DNA of 64,000 nucleotides from Actinomadura sp. J1-007 (lineage in GTDB: Bacteria; Actinomycetota; Actinomycetes; Streptosporangiales; Streptosporangiaceae). Under the pieces are notes generated by a model. The model saw only the letters and a list, made by a program, of their open reading frames with translations. It was not told where the DNA came from and made no database searches. Position 1 is the stretch's first letter. Every line of letters begins with the position of its first letter. Below are positions 25,633 through 34,118 of this stretch, one piece after another. Location: contig NZ_WING01000001.1 of NCBI RefSeq assembly GCF_009793335.1, positions 5,766,001 to 5,830,000 of the forward strand, read 5' to 3'. The translations under genes were made by a program, and so were the position numbers.

Positions 25633-26256
25633 TCACTCGGCGGGCCCGGCGATGGGGAAGCCGGAGGCGCCGGGCGGCCGGTAGGTGGTCCGCTCGTTGA
25701 GCCGCGGGAACGGCTCGTCGGGGACCTCGACGCCGAGGAAGGCGCACAGCGGTTCCCAGCCCTGCCCCACCTCGTACGTCAGCAGCCGGTCGGCGGGGAC
25801 GGCCCGCTGGACGGCCTCGGTGTGGGCGCGGAACCCGGCGATCACCCGTTCGGCGTCCCGGGGTTCGCAGCCGAAGTCGTGCCGGAACCGCAGCCGCCAC
25901 GCCCGGTCGATGGGGCCGGGTTCGGGCTCGTTGCGCGGGTTGTAGATCGTGGCCATGGCGCTCTCGTACCACCGGCGCGGATCGCGGACGCTCAGCAGCA
26001 CCTTCGCCTGCGGGTAGTGCGCGGTCAGCTCCCGCCAGAACGAGCGCCCCGGGAAGTCCACGGTGGCGCGGTAGCCGCGGAAGATCTCGTCCCAGTCGAC
26101 CGGCTCGCCCCGCGCGGCGTCCAGCCAGGCCCAGCCGCGTTCGGGCTCTCGCTGGATCTCGACCATGTGGTAGCACGGGCCGAATCCGAGCCGTTCCAGC
26201 GCGTGCTTCAGGGAGAGTGTCCCGGTGCGTCCCATCCCGGCGCCGATGATCTCCAT
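25633..26256 (-). CDS. Sulfotransferase family protein
   Basis: 207 residues. The N-terminal P-loop-like PAPS-binding motif GAGMGRTGTLSLKHALERLG followed by FGPCYHM is diagnostic of the Sulfotransfer_4 group, and the 3'-phosphate-binding region VLLSVRDPRRWYES is present. The C-terminal half (WEPLCAFLGVEVPDEPFPRLN) matches the same family. These proteins transfer sulfate from PAPS to small molecules or peptides; many bacterial members are uncharacterised. Starts at the ATG at 26256. Transcribed alone. Confidence 0.85.
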   Translation of the reverse strand: MEIIGAGMGRTGTLSLKHALERLGFGPCYHMVEIQREPERGWAWLDAARGEPVDWDEIFRGYRATVDFPGRSFWRELTAHYPQAKVLLSVRDPRRWYESAMATIYNPRNEPEPGPIDRAWRLRFRHDFGCEPRDAERVIAGFRAHTEAVQRAVPADRLLTYEVGQGWEPLCAFLGVEVPDEPFPRLNERTTYRPPGASGFPIAGPAE

Positions 26257-26431
26257 GGGCTCTCCTTTGGCGTTTGCTCACAGAGAGTAAGTTTCCCGTC
26301 CCGGGCGAGGCACTGTCCCGGCCGCCACAGCCCCCTCCTGACGACTCCGCGCATCCGGCGAACGACGCGCGGTCCCCCGTGGGGCGGGGGAGGGCGCAGG
26401 GTGCGCGGAGTGATCGCCGTAGGGTCGTGGT

Positions 26432-26929
26432 GTGACCGATAACGACTGGGAACGGCGCATCGCCGACCTGTGGGCGTCGATCGACGACCTGCCCGCGGAC
26501 GAGTTCGTGGCCCGCATGGACCGGGTCGCCGCCGGGGTTCCGGAGGCCGTCGCCGCGTTCGAACGGGCGTCGGCGTTCGACTCGACCGGCCGCCCGGACC
26601 GCGCGGTGCCGCTGTACCGGCAGGGGCTCGAAGCGGGACTCACCGGCGTCCGCCGCCGCCGGGCGGTGATCCAGCTCGCCAGTTCGCTGCGCGCGCTCGG
26701 CCGGGCGGAGGAGAGCGTCGCCCTGCTCGCGGCCGAGCGCGAGCGCGATCCCGCCCGCGCCGGCGCGGGCGAGCGCGAACTCGACGACGCCGTCGCGGCG
26801 TTCCTCGCGCTCGCGCTCACCGACGTGGGCCGCGAGCGCGAGGCGGTCGCGCTGGCACTGTCCGCCCTGTCCGCTCACCTGCCCAGATACCAGCGCTCCC
26901 TGGCCGCCTGCGCCACCGCGATCACCTAA
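26432..26929 (+). CDS. Tetratricopeptide-like protein
   Basis: 165 residues from the GTG at 26432. The N-terminus (DNDWERRIADLWASIDDLP) and the helix pairs VAAFERASAFDSTGRPDRAVPLYRQG and VIQLASSLRALGRAEESVALLAAERE have the TPR_5/TPR-like pattern seen in short actinobacterial proteins. It is probably a soluble protein-interaction module. No partner is suggested by the neighbours. Overlap-free, single gene. Confidence 0.8.
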   Translation: MTDNDWERRIADLWASIDDLPADEFVARMDRVAAGVPEAVAAFERASAFDSTGRPDRAVPLYRQGLEAGLTGVRRRRAVIQLASSLRALGRAEESVALLAAERERDPARAGAGERELDDAVAAFLALALTDVGREREAVALALSALSAHLPRYQRSLAACATAIT

Positions 26930-27008
26930 GGATCGTGCCGCAGCGGCCCCCGCTCTCGGGCTTGCGGGTTGGGCGTCCGGTGAGGCGGGGGCGGTGGCGG
27001 GGCTTCGG

Positions 27009-27590
27009 TCAGGGGCGTGTCCACTCGGGGTCTCGGCCGCTGAGGCCGAGGACGCGGTGCAGCAGGGGGGCCGACTCCGGGACGGCGACGATGGGGCCGA
27101 AGAAGCCGTCGGGGCTTTCGGTGTCCTGCGGGGTCAGCAGGTGGAGGCTCGGCTCCAGCGTCGCGGGGGCCGGGTCGAACGGCTGGCCCGTGGAGACGGC
27201 GACGTCCCACCCGTGGACGACCAGTTCGTTGAGGGCGACCGTGCCCGCGATCTCGGCGGGCAGGTCGAAGCCGCCCGCGGCCGTCGTGCCCTCCCACGCG
27301 GCGGGCGCCTGCCACGCCTCGGCGAGCGTCTTCAGGCGCGCGGGGATCCGGGTGCGCCAGTCGTCGCCGAGCCGGGACGCGTCGCCGGACGGACCCTGCG
27401 AGCCCCCTTCGGGGAAGTCCTTCAGCGCCGCGTTGGTGAACGCCTGCGCCAGGCCGTCGATGTGGTCGATCAGGTCGCCCAGCGTGTAGTCCTCGCAGGG
27501 GGTCGGCGCGGTGAGCTGCTCGTCGGTCACGCCGGCGAGCAGGGCGGCCATGGCGTCGGCCGCGGGCGTGAGGTCGGGCTTGGGGGACAT
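27009..27590 (-). CDS. TIGR03086-family protein (mycothiol-dependent DinB-like fold)
   Basis: 193 residues from the ATG at 27590. The N-terminus LTPAADAMAALLAGVTDEQLTAPTPCEDYTLGDLIDHIDGLAQAF (shown here only for its landmark residues TPC..Y.LGDL..H) has the metal-binding His of the DinB/maleylpyruvate-isomerase fold; further His occurs in LNELVVHGWDVAV. Family members are actinobacterial and thought to act in mycothiol-linked chemistry, though few have known substrates. It lies 63 bases after the start side of the SDR gene on the same strand and could share its transcript. Confidence 0.85.
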   Translation of the reverse strand: MSPKPDLTPAADAMAALLAGVTDEQLTAPTPCEDYTLGDLIDHIDGLAQAFTNAALKDFPEGGSQGPSGDASRLGDDWRTRIPARLKTLAEAWQAPAAWEGTTAAGGFDLPAEIAGTVALNELVVHGWDVAVSTGQPFDPAPATLEPSLHLLTPQDTESPDGFFGPIVAVPESAPLLHRVLGLSGRDPEWTRP

Positions 27591-27653
27591 CGGCGGTTCC
27601 TCTCGGTTCGTTCGCGTGCGTGTGCGGACCTGCGGCGCGGGCGGAAGTCATCG

Positions 27654-28424
27654 CTACGTGACCCAGCGGCGGAAACCGCCCTCGGCGTCGATCACCTGCC
27701 CGGTGATCCACTCGCTGTCGTCGGAGGCGAGCCAGCGGACGAGGCGGGCGACGTCGGCGGGGCGGCCCCAGCGGCCCCGGGGCAGCGAGCGCGCGACGTG
27801 CGCGGTGAGCTCGGCGCCGGCCCAGCCGGTGTCGACCGGGCCCGGGTTGACCGTGTTGACGGTGATGCCGCGGTCGGCGAGCGCGTCGGCCAGGCTCCGC
27901 GTCATCTGGTGGATCGCGCCCTTGCTGATCGCGTACGGCAGCTCCCCGGGCATCGGCGCGAGGTGCTGCCCCGAGGTGAACAGCACGATCCGTCCGCCGG
28001 GACGCTCGTCGTCGTGGGCGCGCGCGTAGGACTGGGCGAGCAGCGCGCTGGCGCGGGCGTTGACCGCCCAGGAGAGGTCGAGCTCGGCCGCGGTGAGCTT
28101 CTCCAGCGTCTGCGTCGAGCTACGCGCGTGGTTGGCGACGAGGACGTCCACCGCCCCGAACGTCTCGACCGCCGCGGTGACGACCCGTTCCGGCGCGTCC
28201 GGGTCGGCGAAGTCGACTTCCACGTGTGGGACGTCGGGGCCCAGCTCGGCGGCGGCGCTCGTCGCGTCCGCGCCCCAGGGCTGCTCGGCGTCGTGCTGTG
28301 CCCAGGACTGGACGAGCACCTTGGCGCCGGCGTCGAGCAGCTCGCGGGCGACGGCGAAGCCGATGCCCGCCCGCCGGCTCACTCCGGTGACGATCGCGAC
28401 CCTTCCCGCGAGGGTGTTCTGCAT
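27654..28424 (-). CDS. Short-chain dehydrogenase/reductase (SDR)
   Basis: 256 residues from the ATG at 28424 (AGGGTGG upstream); an in-frame ATG at 28454 is weaker. Cofactor motif VAIVTGVSRRAGIGFAVA, the NNAG-equivalent VLVANHARSS, the active-site Ser in VLFTSGQHLAP and the YxxxK as YAISKGA are all present. VNPGPVDTGW and the C-terminal GQVIDAEGGFRRW are the usual 3-oxoacyl-reductase-like end. The Asn-Ala-Gly motif is altered (ANHA). It is an NAD(P)-dependent oxidoreductase of unknown substrate, divergent from the DUF6817 gene. Confidence 0.9.
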   Translation of the reverse strand: MQNTLAGRVAIVTGVSRRAGIGFAVARELLDAGAKVLVQSWAQHDAEQPWGADATSAAAELGPDVPHVEVDFADPDAPERVVTAAVETFGAVDVLVANHARSSTQTLEKLTAAELDLSWAVNARASALLAQSYARAHDDERPGGRIVLFTSGQHLAPMPGELPYAISKGAIHQMTRSLADALADRGITVNTVNPGPVDTGWAGAELTAHVARSLPRGRWGRPADVARLVRWLASDDSEWITGQVIDAEGGFRRWVT

Positions 28425-28507
28425 GGGGGCCACCCTAGGCGGTGCTTGGGACATTCCAAGGAAATTTATGGATTGACCTGCTAAGACGCCTTCTGGACGA
28501 TGGCCCG

Positions 28508-29032
28508 ATGGATGTCGCCGAACTGCTGGAGGCCCGGGGCGCGCGGGAGATCACGCACCCCGGCGGGACCCTTTTGCGCCATTTGTTCCGCGTCCGGGAT
28601 GAGCTGGAGGAATGGGGCGCCCGGCCCGATCTGAGCGCCGCCGGATCGGCGCACGCCTTTTACGGGACGGACGGTTTCGCGACCGCTCTCGGAGACCTCG
28701 CGGAACGTCCGGTATTGGCCGCCGCCATCGGCGAGGAGGCCGAACGGATCGTCCATCTGTACGCGAGCTGCGACCGGGGCTTCACGCATCGGCGGCTGGC
28801 GGACGGGGCGTTCAAGGACCGTTTCACCGGTCTCGTCCGCGAGATCCCGTTCGGTGACCGGTGCGACTTCGCGGAGCTGACCGTCGCCAACGAGCTCGAC
28901 GTCCTGCGGCACGACGCCGGGCTCAGGGCCCGGTACGGCCGGGCCCTGAGCGAGCTGTTCGCGTCGTGGGACGGGCTGCTGTCCCCGCGCGCCCGCGCGG
29001 CGGTGCGCGCCGCGTTCAGAACGGATCGGTGA
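28508..29032 (+). CDS. DUF6817 domain protein (HD-like fold)
   Basis: 174 residues from the ATG at 28508; a GTG at 28442 is in frame but has no ribosome site and would nearly touch the divergent SDR start. The N-terminus LLEARGAREITHPGGTLLRHLFRVRDELEEWGA and the AHAFYGTDGF and EEAERIVHLYASCDR motifs carry the regularly spaced His/Asp residues of the HD-like DUF6817 family. Function unknown; a metal-dependent phosphohydrolase activity is possible. Its end overlaps the end of the convergent TPP-enzyme gene by 17 bases. Confidence 0.68.
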   Translation: MDVAELLEARGAREITHPGGTLLRHLFRVRDELEEWGARPDLSAAGSAHAFYGTDGFATALGDLAERPVLAAAIGEEAERIVHLYASCDRGFTHRRLADGAFKDRFTGLVREIPFGDRCDFAELTVANELDVLRHDAGLRARYGRALSELFASWDGLLSPRARAAVRAAFRTDR

Positions 29033-30686
29033 GTTCGCCGAGCTTGTCGGTGAGCTGGAGGTTGTGCGAGTAGTCGACCGGGACGGTGATGACGGAGACC
29101 GCGTCGTCGGCGAGCGCCTTGCGCAGCGTCGGCAGCAGCTCGTCCGCCGAGGTCACGCGGTAGCCGCGCGCCCCGAAGCTCTCCGCGTACGCGACGAAGT
29201 CGGGGTTGGAGAACTTGATGTGGGAGCTGCGGCCGAGCTCCAGGTCCATCTTCCACTCGATCAGCCCGTACGCGTCGTCCTCCCAGATGAGCACGGTGAT
29301 CGGGACGTTCTCGCGGACGGCGGTCTCCAGCTCCTGGGAGTTCATCAGGAACGCGCCGTCGCCCGTCGCGGCCAGCACCTTGCGGTCGGGGCGGGCGAGC
29401 TTGGCGGCGATCGCGCCCGGCACGGAGAACCCCATGGACGACAGGCCGTTGGAGACCAGCAGCGTGTTGGGCTCGTACGTCGGGTACATCCGCGCCATCC
29501 ACATCTTCACCGCGCCGGTGTCGGCGAGCACGATGTCCTCGCGGCCCATCGCCTCGCGGATGTCGGCGACGACGCGGCGCGGCGAGACGGGGAACCCGGT
29601 CTCGGCGGCGCCCGCCGACAGCTCCGCGCGCATGAGCTCGCGGATGCGGCGGCCCGTCCCGTTGACGTCGAAGCGGCGGTGCGCGGCGTCGGCGAGGGCG
29701 CGCAGCGAGCGGGAGATGTCGCCCTGGATGCCGACCTCGACGGGGTAGTGGTCGTCCACCTCGGCCGCGGACCGGTGGATGTGGATGATCTTCTTGTCGC
29801 CGTTCGGGTTGATCTTGATGGGGTCGAACTCCTGGAGCTCGTACCCGACCGCGATCAGCACGTCCGCCTCGTCGAAGCCGAAGTTCACGTAGTCGTGCCG
29901 CATGAACCCGACCGCGCCGAGGGCGTTGCGGTGGTCGTCGGGGAACACGCCCTTGCCGTTGAACGTGGTCGCGACCGGCAGCCCGAGGTGCTCGGAGAAG
30001 TGGATCAGGGCCTGGCTCGCGCCGTCGCGCGTCGCGCCGTGCCCGGCGAGGACGATCGGCTGCCGCGCGAGCGCGATCACGTCGGCGGCGCGGGCGATCT
30101 GCGCGGGCGACGGCTCCTGCGGGCGTACGACGTTGCGCGGCAGCGGCTTCAGGGACGCGGCGACCTTGGCCGACTCGACGTCCTCGGGGATCGCCAGGTA
30201 GACCGCGCCGGGGCGTTCGGTCTGCGCGGTCTTGAACGCCTTGCGGACCATCTCGGGCAGCGCCTCGGCGGTCGGCGCCAGCTCGGACCACTTGGTGATC
30301 GGCCGGAACAGCGACACCAGGTCGACGATCTGGTGCGACTCCTTGTAGATCCGGTCCAGGCCGACCTGCGCCGAGATCGCCACGACCGGGGTGCTGTTGG
30401 TGGTGGCGTCCGCGACGCCGAGCTGGAGGTTGATCGCGCCGGGGCCGAGCGTCGCCGACGCCACGCCCGCCTTGCCGGTCAGCCGCCCGTAGATCTCCGC
30501 CATGAACGCGGCGCCCTGCTCGTGCCTGACCAGGACGTAGCGGATGGAGGAGTCGGTGAGGGCGTTGACGAAGTGGATGTTCTCCTCGCCGGGAATCCCG
30601 AACACGTACTCGACGCCTTCGGCCTCCAGGGTGCGGACGAGCAATCGGGCCGCGTCGGCCTGCGCGGCATCGGCCTGCGTGGACAT
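29016..30686 (-). CDS. Acetolactate synthase-like TPP-dependent enzyme
   Basis: 556 residues from the ATG at 30686, chosen for the GGAGAAGGA site; an upstream in-frame ATG at 30725 is less likely. The three ThDP-enzyme domains are visible: the N-terminal catalytic Glu in VRHEQGAAFMAEIYGRLT, the central Rossmann-like domain (RQPIVLAGHGATRDGA), and the TPP motif beginning ATGDGAFLMNSQELE and ending IWEDDAYGLIEW. The Asp pair at the end of that motif resembles catabolic AlsS-type enzymes rather than IlvB. No regulatory subunit gene (ilvN) follows. Probable role: acetolactate formation from pyruvate; other 2-oxoacid carboligases are possible. Confidence 0.85.
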   Translation of the reverse strand: MSTQADAAQADAARLLVRTLEAEGVEYVFGIPGEENIHFVNALTDSSIRYVLVRHEQGAAFMAEIYGRLTGKAGVASATLGPGAINLQLGVADATTNSTPVVAISAQVGLDRIYKESHQIVDLVSLFRPITKWSELAPTAEALPEMVRKAFKTAQTERPGAVYLAIPEDVESAKVAASLKPLPRNVVRPQEPSPAQIARAADVIALARQPIVLAGHGATRDGASQALIHFSEHLGLPVATTFNGKGVFPDDHRNALGAVGFMRHDYVNFGFDEADVLIAVGYELQEFDPIKINPNGDKKIIHIHRSAAEVDDHYPVEVGIQGDISRSLRALADAAHRRFDVNGTGRRIRELMRAELSAGAAETGFPVSPRRVVADIREAMGREDIVLADTGAVKMWMARMYPTYEPNTLLVSNGLSSMGFSVPGAIAAKLARPDRKVLAATGDGAFLMNSQELETAVRENVPITVLIWEDDAYGLIEWKMDLELGRSSHIKFSNPDFVAYAESFGARGYRVTSADELLPTLRKALADDAVSVITVPVDYSHNLQLTDKLGELTDPF

Positions 30687-30989
30687 CGTGTGTCCTTCTC
30701 CAAGCGGTCGGTCCTGTGTAGACATCGTTTCCAGCGTCCGGACCCCCGCCGCGCATTCCTGCGGGCCGTGTGGCGTCCGGCACGAAAACGATCTACCTGG
30801 ACGCCGCGCGCACACGGGCCGTCGCGCACGCGCGCGGGTGCGCGGCCGGGGCCCGCGCATGCAGAGGGACGGCCCGGCCTGCCGCCGGACCGCCCCTCTC
30901 CATGCCCCGGTCACTCCGGGTGGTCTGGAAGCGAAACTATGATGCGCTGGGTTATGTCGGGAACTTCCCTATGCGTAAGGGTTTCGGGC
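30687..30989. other. Upstream region of the TPP-enzyme gene
   Basis: About 300 bases holding the leader of the TPP-enzyme gene (purine-rich ribosome site near 30690-30700) and GC-rich spacer with CGCGCG runs. No gene or RNA was recognised; a locally A/T-richer patch at 30930-30985 could hold its promoter. Confidence 0.35.
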
Positions 30990-31012
30990 GGAAAGGTGCA
31001 AAGATCCTTTCC
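30990..31012. terminator. Stem-loop between the LLM and TPP-enzyme genes
   Basis: GGAAAGG-TGCAAAGAT-CCTTTCC is a perfect 7-bp stem with a 9-base loop. It lies downstream of the minus-strand LLM gene, past the tandem repeats, and could end its transcript. Confidence 0.4.
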
Positions 31013-31032
31013 CCGTGATCGATCCCGGCGAT

Positions 31033-31148
31033 CGGCTCCCGTGCCCGGCTCCCGTGCCCGGCTCCCGTGCCCGGCCCGGTGCCCGGTTCCCGTGCCCGGC
31101 CCGGTGCCCGGCCTCGCGCCCGGCCCGGTGGCCGGCTCCGTGCCCGGC
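31033..31148. repeat. 13-bp tandem repeats abutting the LLM oxidoreductase stop
   Basis: Three exact copies of CTCCCGTGCCCGG are followed by about six degenerate copies (GGCCCGGTGCCC and similar), ending directly at the stop codon of the LLM gene at 31149. Low-complexity C-rich DNA, no coding signal of its own. Confidence 0.7.
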
Positions 31149-32162
31149 TCAGACGAGGTCGCGGATCGCGCGCAGGGTCGGCTCGTCCTGGACGCCCGCG
31201 ACGAGCAGGGTCGTGACCGGGCTGTCGCGCCACAGGGCGAGCCGTTCCCTGATCCGCCCGATCGGGCCGAGCAGCGAGATCGCGTCGGCCAGCCCGTCCG
31301 GCACCGCCTTGATCGCCTCGTCCCGGCGGCCGGCCAGGAACAGCTCCTGCACCCGCGCGGCCTGCTCGGCGTACCCGAGGCGGCCGATCAGGTCGAGGTG
31401 GAAGTTGCGGTTCTTGGCGCCCATCCCGCCGATGTAGAACGCGAGCGGGATCTTCGCGAACTCCAGCGCCGAGGCGACGTCGTCGGTGACGATCGTGGTC
31501 ACGGTCGCGGCGATCTCGAAGCCCTCGGGACGTCCGGCGAGGGAGGCGCCGAAGAGCGTCTCGACCTGCTCGGGGTCCACGAACAGCGGCAGCCAGCCCT
31601 GCGTGATCTCCGCGGCCAGCGCGACGTTCTTGGGCCCCTCCGCCCCCAGGTACACGGGGATCTCCGGCCGGACCGGGTGGACGATCGGCTTGAGCGGCTT
31701 GCCGAGGCCCGCCCCGCCCGGGAACGGCAGGGGGTAGTGCGGCCCTTCGCTGGTCACCGGCTTCTCGCGGCGCCACACCTGCCGCATGATGTCGAGGTAC
31801 TCGCGCGTGCGCGCGAGGGGCTTCGGGAACGGCACGCCGTACCAGCCCTCCACCACCTGCGGGCCGGACGCGCCGACGCCGAGGATCACGCGGCCGCCCG
31901 ACAGCGCGTCCAGCGTCAGCGCGTGCATGGCGGTGGCGGCGGGCGTCCGCGCCGACAGCTGCGCCACGGCCGTGCCGAGCTTGATGGTCGAGGTGCGGGC
32001 GGCGTACCAGGCGAGCGGGGTGAACGCGTCCGAGCCGTACGCCTCGGCCGTGAACACCGAGTCGTAGCCGAGCCGCTCGGCGGCCAGCACCGTGTCGGTC
32101 CGGTCCTCGGGATGGCGCTGCCAGTAGCCGACGTTGATGCCGAGCTTGAGATCCGCGGTCAC
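31149..32162 (-). CDS. LLM-class F420-dependent oxidoreductase
   Basis: 337 residues from a GTG at 32162. The TIM-barrel luciferase-like fold is clear: LKLGINVGYWQRHPE, ERLGYDSVFTAEAYGSDAFTPLAWYA, the strand-4 motif ALTLDALSGGRVILGVGASGPQVVEGWYG, and the C-terminal GPIGRIRERLALWRDSPVTTLLV. The sequence resembles the F420-dependent oxidoreductases of the mycobacterial steroid-degradation regulon. It probably reduces or oxidises a lipid or steroid intermediate with F420. A KstR-like palindrome lies 35 bases upstream. Single gene, followed by tandem repeats. Confidence 0.9.
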   Translation of the reverse strand: MTADLKLGINVGYWQRHPEDRTDTVLAAERLGYDSVFTAEAYGSDAFTPLAWYAARTSTIKLGTAVAQLSARTPAATAMHALTLDALSGGRVILGVGASGPQVVEGWYGVPFPKPLARTREYLDIMRQVWRREKPVTSEGPHYPLPFPGGAGLGKPLKPIVHPVRPEIPVYLGAEGPKNVALAAEITQGWLPLFVDPEQVETLFGASLAGRPEGFEIAATVTTIVTDDVASALEFAKIPLAFYIGGMGAKNRNFHLDLIGRLGYAEQAARVQELFLAGRRDEAIKAVPDGLADAISLLGPIGRIRERLALWRDSPVTTLLVAGVQDEPTLRAIRDLV

Positions 32163-32196
32163 GAGTCACCCTCCGGTCGTCGTCGCAGGGTGATGT

Positions 32197-32210
32197 TAGA
32201 ACACGTTCTA
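32197..32210. promoter_or_regulatory. KstR-like palindromic operator
   Basis: TAGAACACGTTCTA is a perfect 14-bp palindrome matching the KstR consensus TnnAACnnGTTnnA at every defined position. It lies 35 bases before the LLM gene start, overlapping where the promoter should be. KstR is the TetR repressor of cholesterol-catabolism genes in actinobacteria. Confidence 0.7.
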
Positions 32211-32268
32211 GTTATGAGGAAGGGGGCCGCGGCGGCGCGCCCGCGGCCCCCTTCTCGCGATCCGGTGG

Positions 32269-32469
32269 TCAGGACTCCCTGACCGAGTCGACGAACGCCC
32301 GCAGGGCGCCCGGCCTCAGCACGATGGCCGGTCCGTCCGGATCCTTCGAATCGCGTACGGCGCGCAGGCCACCGGAGAGGGAAGCCACTTCGACGCACTG
32401 GTCGCCGCTCCCGCTGTGGGAGGACTTGCGCCACGTGGCTCCGATGGACGCGCGCTTGGGTTCGGTCAC
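32269..32469 (-). CDS. DUF397 domain protein
   Basis: 66 residues. The pattern WRKSSHSGSGDQCVEVASL, VRDSKDPDGPAIVLRP and AFVDSV is the DUF397 signature. These small actinobacterial proteins are encoded beside XRE/DUF5753 regulators (as in the whiJ and abaA-type clusters of Streptomyces) and appear to act with them in development or secondary metabolism, possibly as antagonists. Here its start overlaps the regulator stop by 4 bases, so the two are co-translated. Confidence 0.93.
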   Translation of the reverse strand: MTEPKRASIGATWRKSSHSGSGDQCVEVASLSGGLRAVRDSKDPDGPAIVLRPGALRAFVDSVRES

Positions 32470-33308
32470 GGGTTGCTCCTTGCTGCCTCGGCGATGAGGT
32501 GCGCGGATTCCTCGGGGGACAGAGCGGCCGCCTCGATCCTCTCGAAGCGGACGCCATGTTTTGCTATTTCCTCGGCGCTTTCGAGATAAACGTCGCCCAT
32601 GGTGCCCTCTACGTAGGCGATATCGGGGTCAGCGGGGTTCGGATACGACAAAATGGTGAAACGTCCGTCTAGTCCCGCATGGGCGTCCGTGCTGAACGGA
32701 AGCACCTGGACGGTCACGTTGGGGCGTTCCGCCATCGCGGCGAGCGATTCGAGCTGCGCGGACATCACCGCGTGCCCGCCGATCTTCCGGCGGAGCACCG
32801 CCTCGTCGAAGATGACGTGCACGTGCGGGGCCTCGGGACGTTTCAGGAGGCCCTGGCGGATCTTGCGGGCGGCGATGCGGCGCTCGACGTCCTCCTCGTT
32901 GGGCAGCATGCGGCCGGCCGTGATGACGGCCCGGGAGTAGTCCTCGGTCTGGAGCAGGCCGTGGACGAGCTGGGGGTCCCAGGTGCGGATCAGGGACGCC
33001 TCGTCCTCCAGCGCGACGTAGCTGCCGGTGAAGACGTCCGCGTAGGCCGTCCACCAGCCGCGCTGGCCCGCCTGGCGGGCGAGGGTGATGAGCGCGTCCC
33101 GCTCGGGGCTGGGCACGCCGTAGAGGTCGAGTATGTCTGCTATGTCGCCGGGGCGTGGCCGGGTCTGGCTCGTCTCCAAGCGGGAGATCGTGGCTCGCGA
33201 CCAGTCGAGCCGGTCGGACACCTCTTGCAGGGTCAGCCCCTGCTCCTCCCGCAACCTGCGAAGTTCCCGTGCCAGCCGGCGGCCGCGAACGGTGGGCCGG
33301 TAGGTCAT
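32466..33308 (-). CDS. XRE-family regulator with DUF5753 domain
   Basis: 280 residues from the ATG at 33308. The N-terminal helix-turn-helix is ELRRLREEQGLTLQEVSDRL followed by DWSRATISRLETSQTRPRP. Residues ~95-275 form DUF5753 (WDPQLVHGLLQTEDYSRAVI, RQGLLKRPEAPHVHVIFDEAVLRR, VQVLPFSTDAHAGLDGRF), a likely ligand-binding domain. Members such as WhiJ control sporulation and antibiotic production. It forms an operon with the DUF397 gene and is divergent from an ATPase-fold protein gene, the classic three-gene arrangement. Confidence 0.95.
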   Translation of the reverse strand: MTYRPTVRGRRLARELRRLREEQGLTLQEVSDRLDWSRATISRLETSQTRPRPGDIADILDLYGVPSPERDALITLARQAGQRGWWTAYADVFTGSYVALEDEASLIRTWDPQLVHGLLQTEDYSRAVITAGRMLPNEEDVERRIAARKIRQGLLKRPEAPHVHVIFDEAVLRRKIGGHAVMSAQLESLAAMAERPNVTVQVLPFSTDAHAGLDGRFTILSYPNPADPDIAYVEGTMGDVYLESAEEIAKHGVRFERIEAAALSPEESAHLIAEAARSNP

Positions 33309-33544
33309 GGGACCGGAGTCTCTCGACTCGGACGGCCCCGTACAACGCGAATGACGAACCCGGTTGGTCAGCCAGAGCAATCCGGCCAACCCTGTTGCGC
33401 GAGTGAGAATCTCACGAGACTCTGTGCAGAGTGACCACTCGGGGACCGAAAGTGACGATCCTGAAGGGGCTCGCTCGCGGCGGACCTGAGCGCACGTCGC
33501 CCATCACCTCGCGCGAGGCCGCCACTCCTGGCACGGGAGGACCC

Positions 33545-34045
33545 GTGAGAACACCGCCGGACACCAGCCACGACGCGAGGAACGCGGTCGACCGCACCGC
33601 GCCGCCGGGCGCCGGGCCCAAGCGCGTCTGGGCGCTTCCCGGCGGACCCGGCTGCGCCGCGCACGCCCGCGGCGTGCTCGGCGACGCGCTCGCCTCCCTG
33701 GGCGTCCGCCCCGACACCGTCGCCGACGCCCGCCTCATGGTGAGCGAGCTCGCGACGAACGCCCATCAGCACGCGTGCGACTACGGGCCCCACGAACTGT
33801 GGCTGTACCCCGCGCCGGGCGAGCTGCGCTGCGCGGTCTTCGACGCCTACGTCAACGCCCGGCTTCCGGGCTACTCGTGGACGTCCGGCGACTGCGGGCG
33901 CGGACTCAGCATCGTCCGGGAGCTGTCGGGAGGCCGCTGGGGAATGCTGCGCACGTCGTCGCGGCTCGGCTCGCCCGTCCAGGGCAAGGCCGTGTGGTTC
34001 GCGGTCGCCGTCCCGGAATCGCTCGTCCACGCCGCCTCTCCCTAG
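33545..34045 (+). CDS. Anti-sigma-factor-like ATP-binding protein (HATPase_c, RsbW type)
   Basis: 166 residues from a GTG at 33545 with GGGAGG 4-5 bases upstream; a GTG at 33431 would add 38 low-complexity residues. The N-box is DARLMVSELATNAHQHA, and the G-box region DCGRGLSIVRELS follows; this is the single-domain HATPase fold of serine-kinase anti-sigma factors and their relatives. In this genomic position (divergent from XRE/DUF5753 plus DUF397) such proteins are standard partners of the system. The G-box is degenerate, so kinase activity is uncertain. Confidence 0.85.
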   Translation: MRTPPDTSHDARNAVDRTAPPGAGPKRVWALPGGPGCAAHARGVLGDALASLGVRPDTVADARLMVSELATNAHQHACDYGPHELWLYPAPGELRCAVFDAYVNARLPGYSWTSGDCGRGLSIVRELSGGRWGMLRTSSRLGSPVQGKAVWFAVAVPESLVHAASP

Positions 34046-34118
34046 GGGCTCCTGACGCGGCTGCCCTGGCGTGCGGGTCTTTCGGAGGCTTTCACGGGTC
34101 TGCCAGGGGTCGATGCGG

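Noticed and set aside
28442..28507. Upstream GTG start for the DUF6817 gene
   Set aside because: No ribosome site and it would leave only 17 bases to the divergent SDR start; the ATG at 28508 fits the family start better.
29064..32282. A 1072-codon open frame on the plus strand (and similar giant frames at 1152-4073, 40284-43190, 12480-15095)
   Set aside because: These lie antisense to well-recognised genes and read as Arg/Gly/Ala/His-rich sequence with no motifs; they are by-products of the extreme G+C codon bias.
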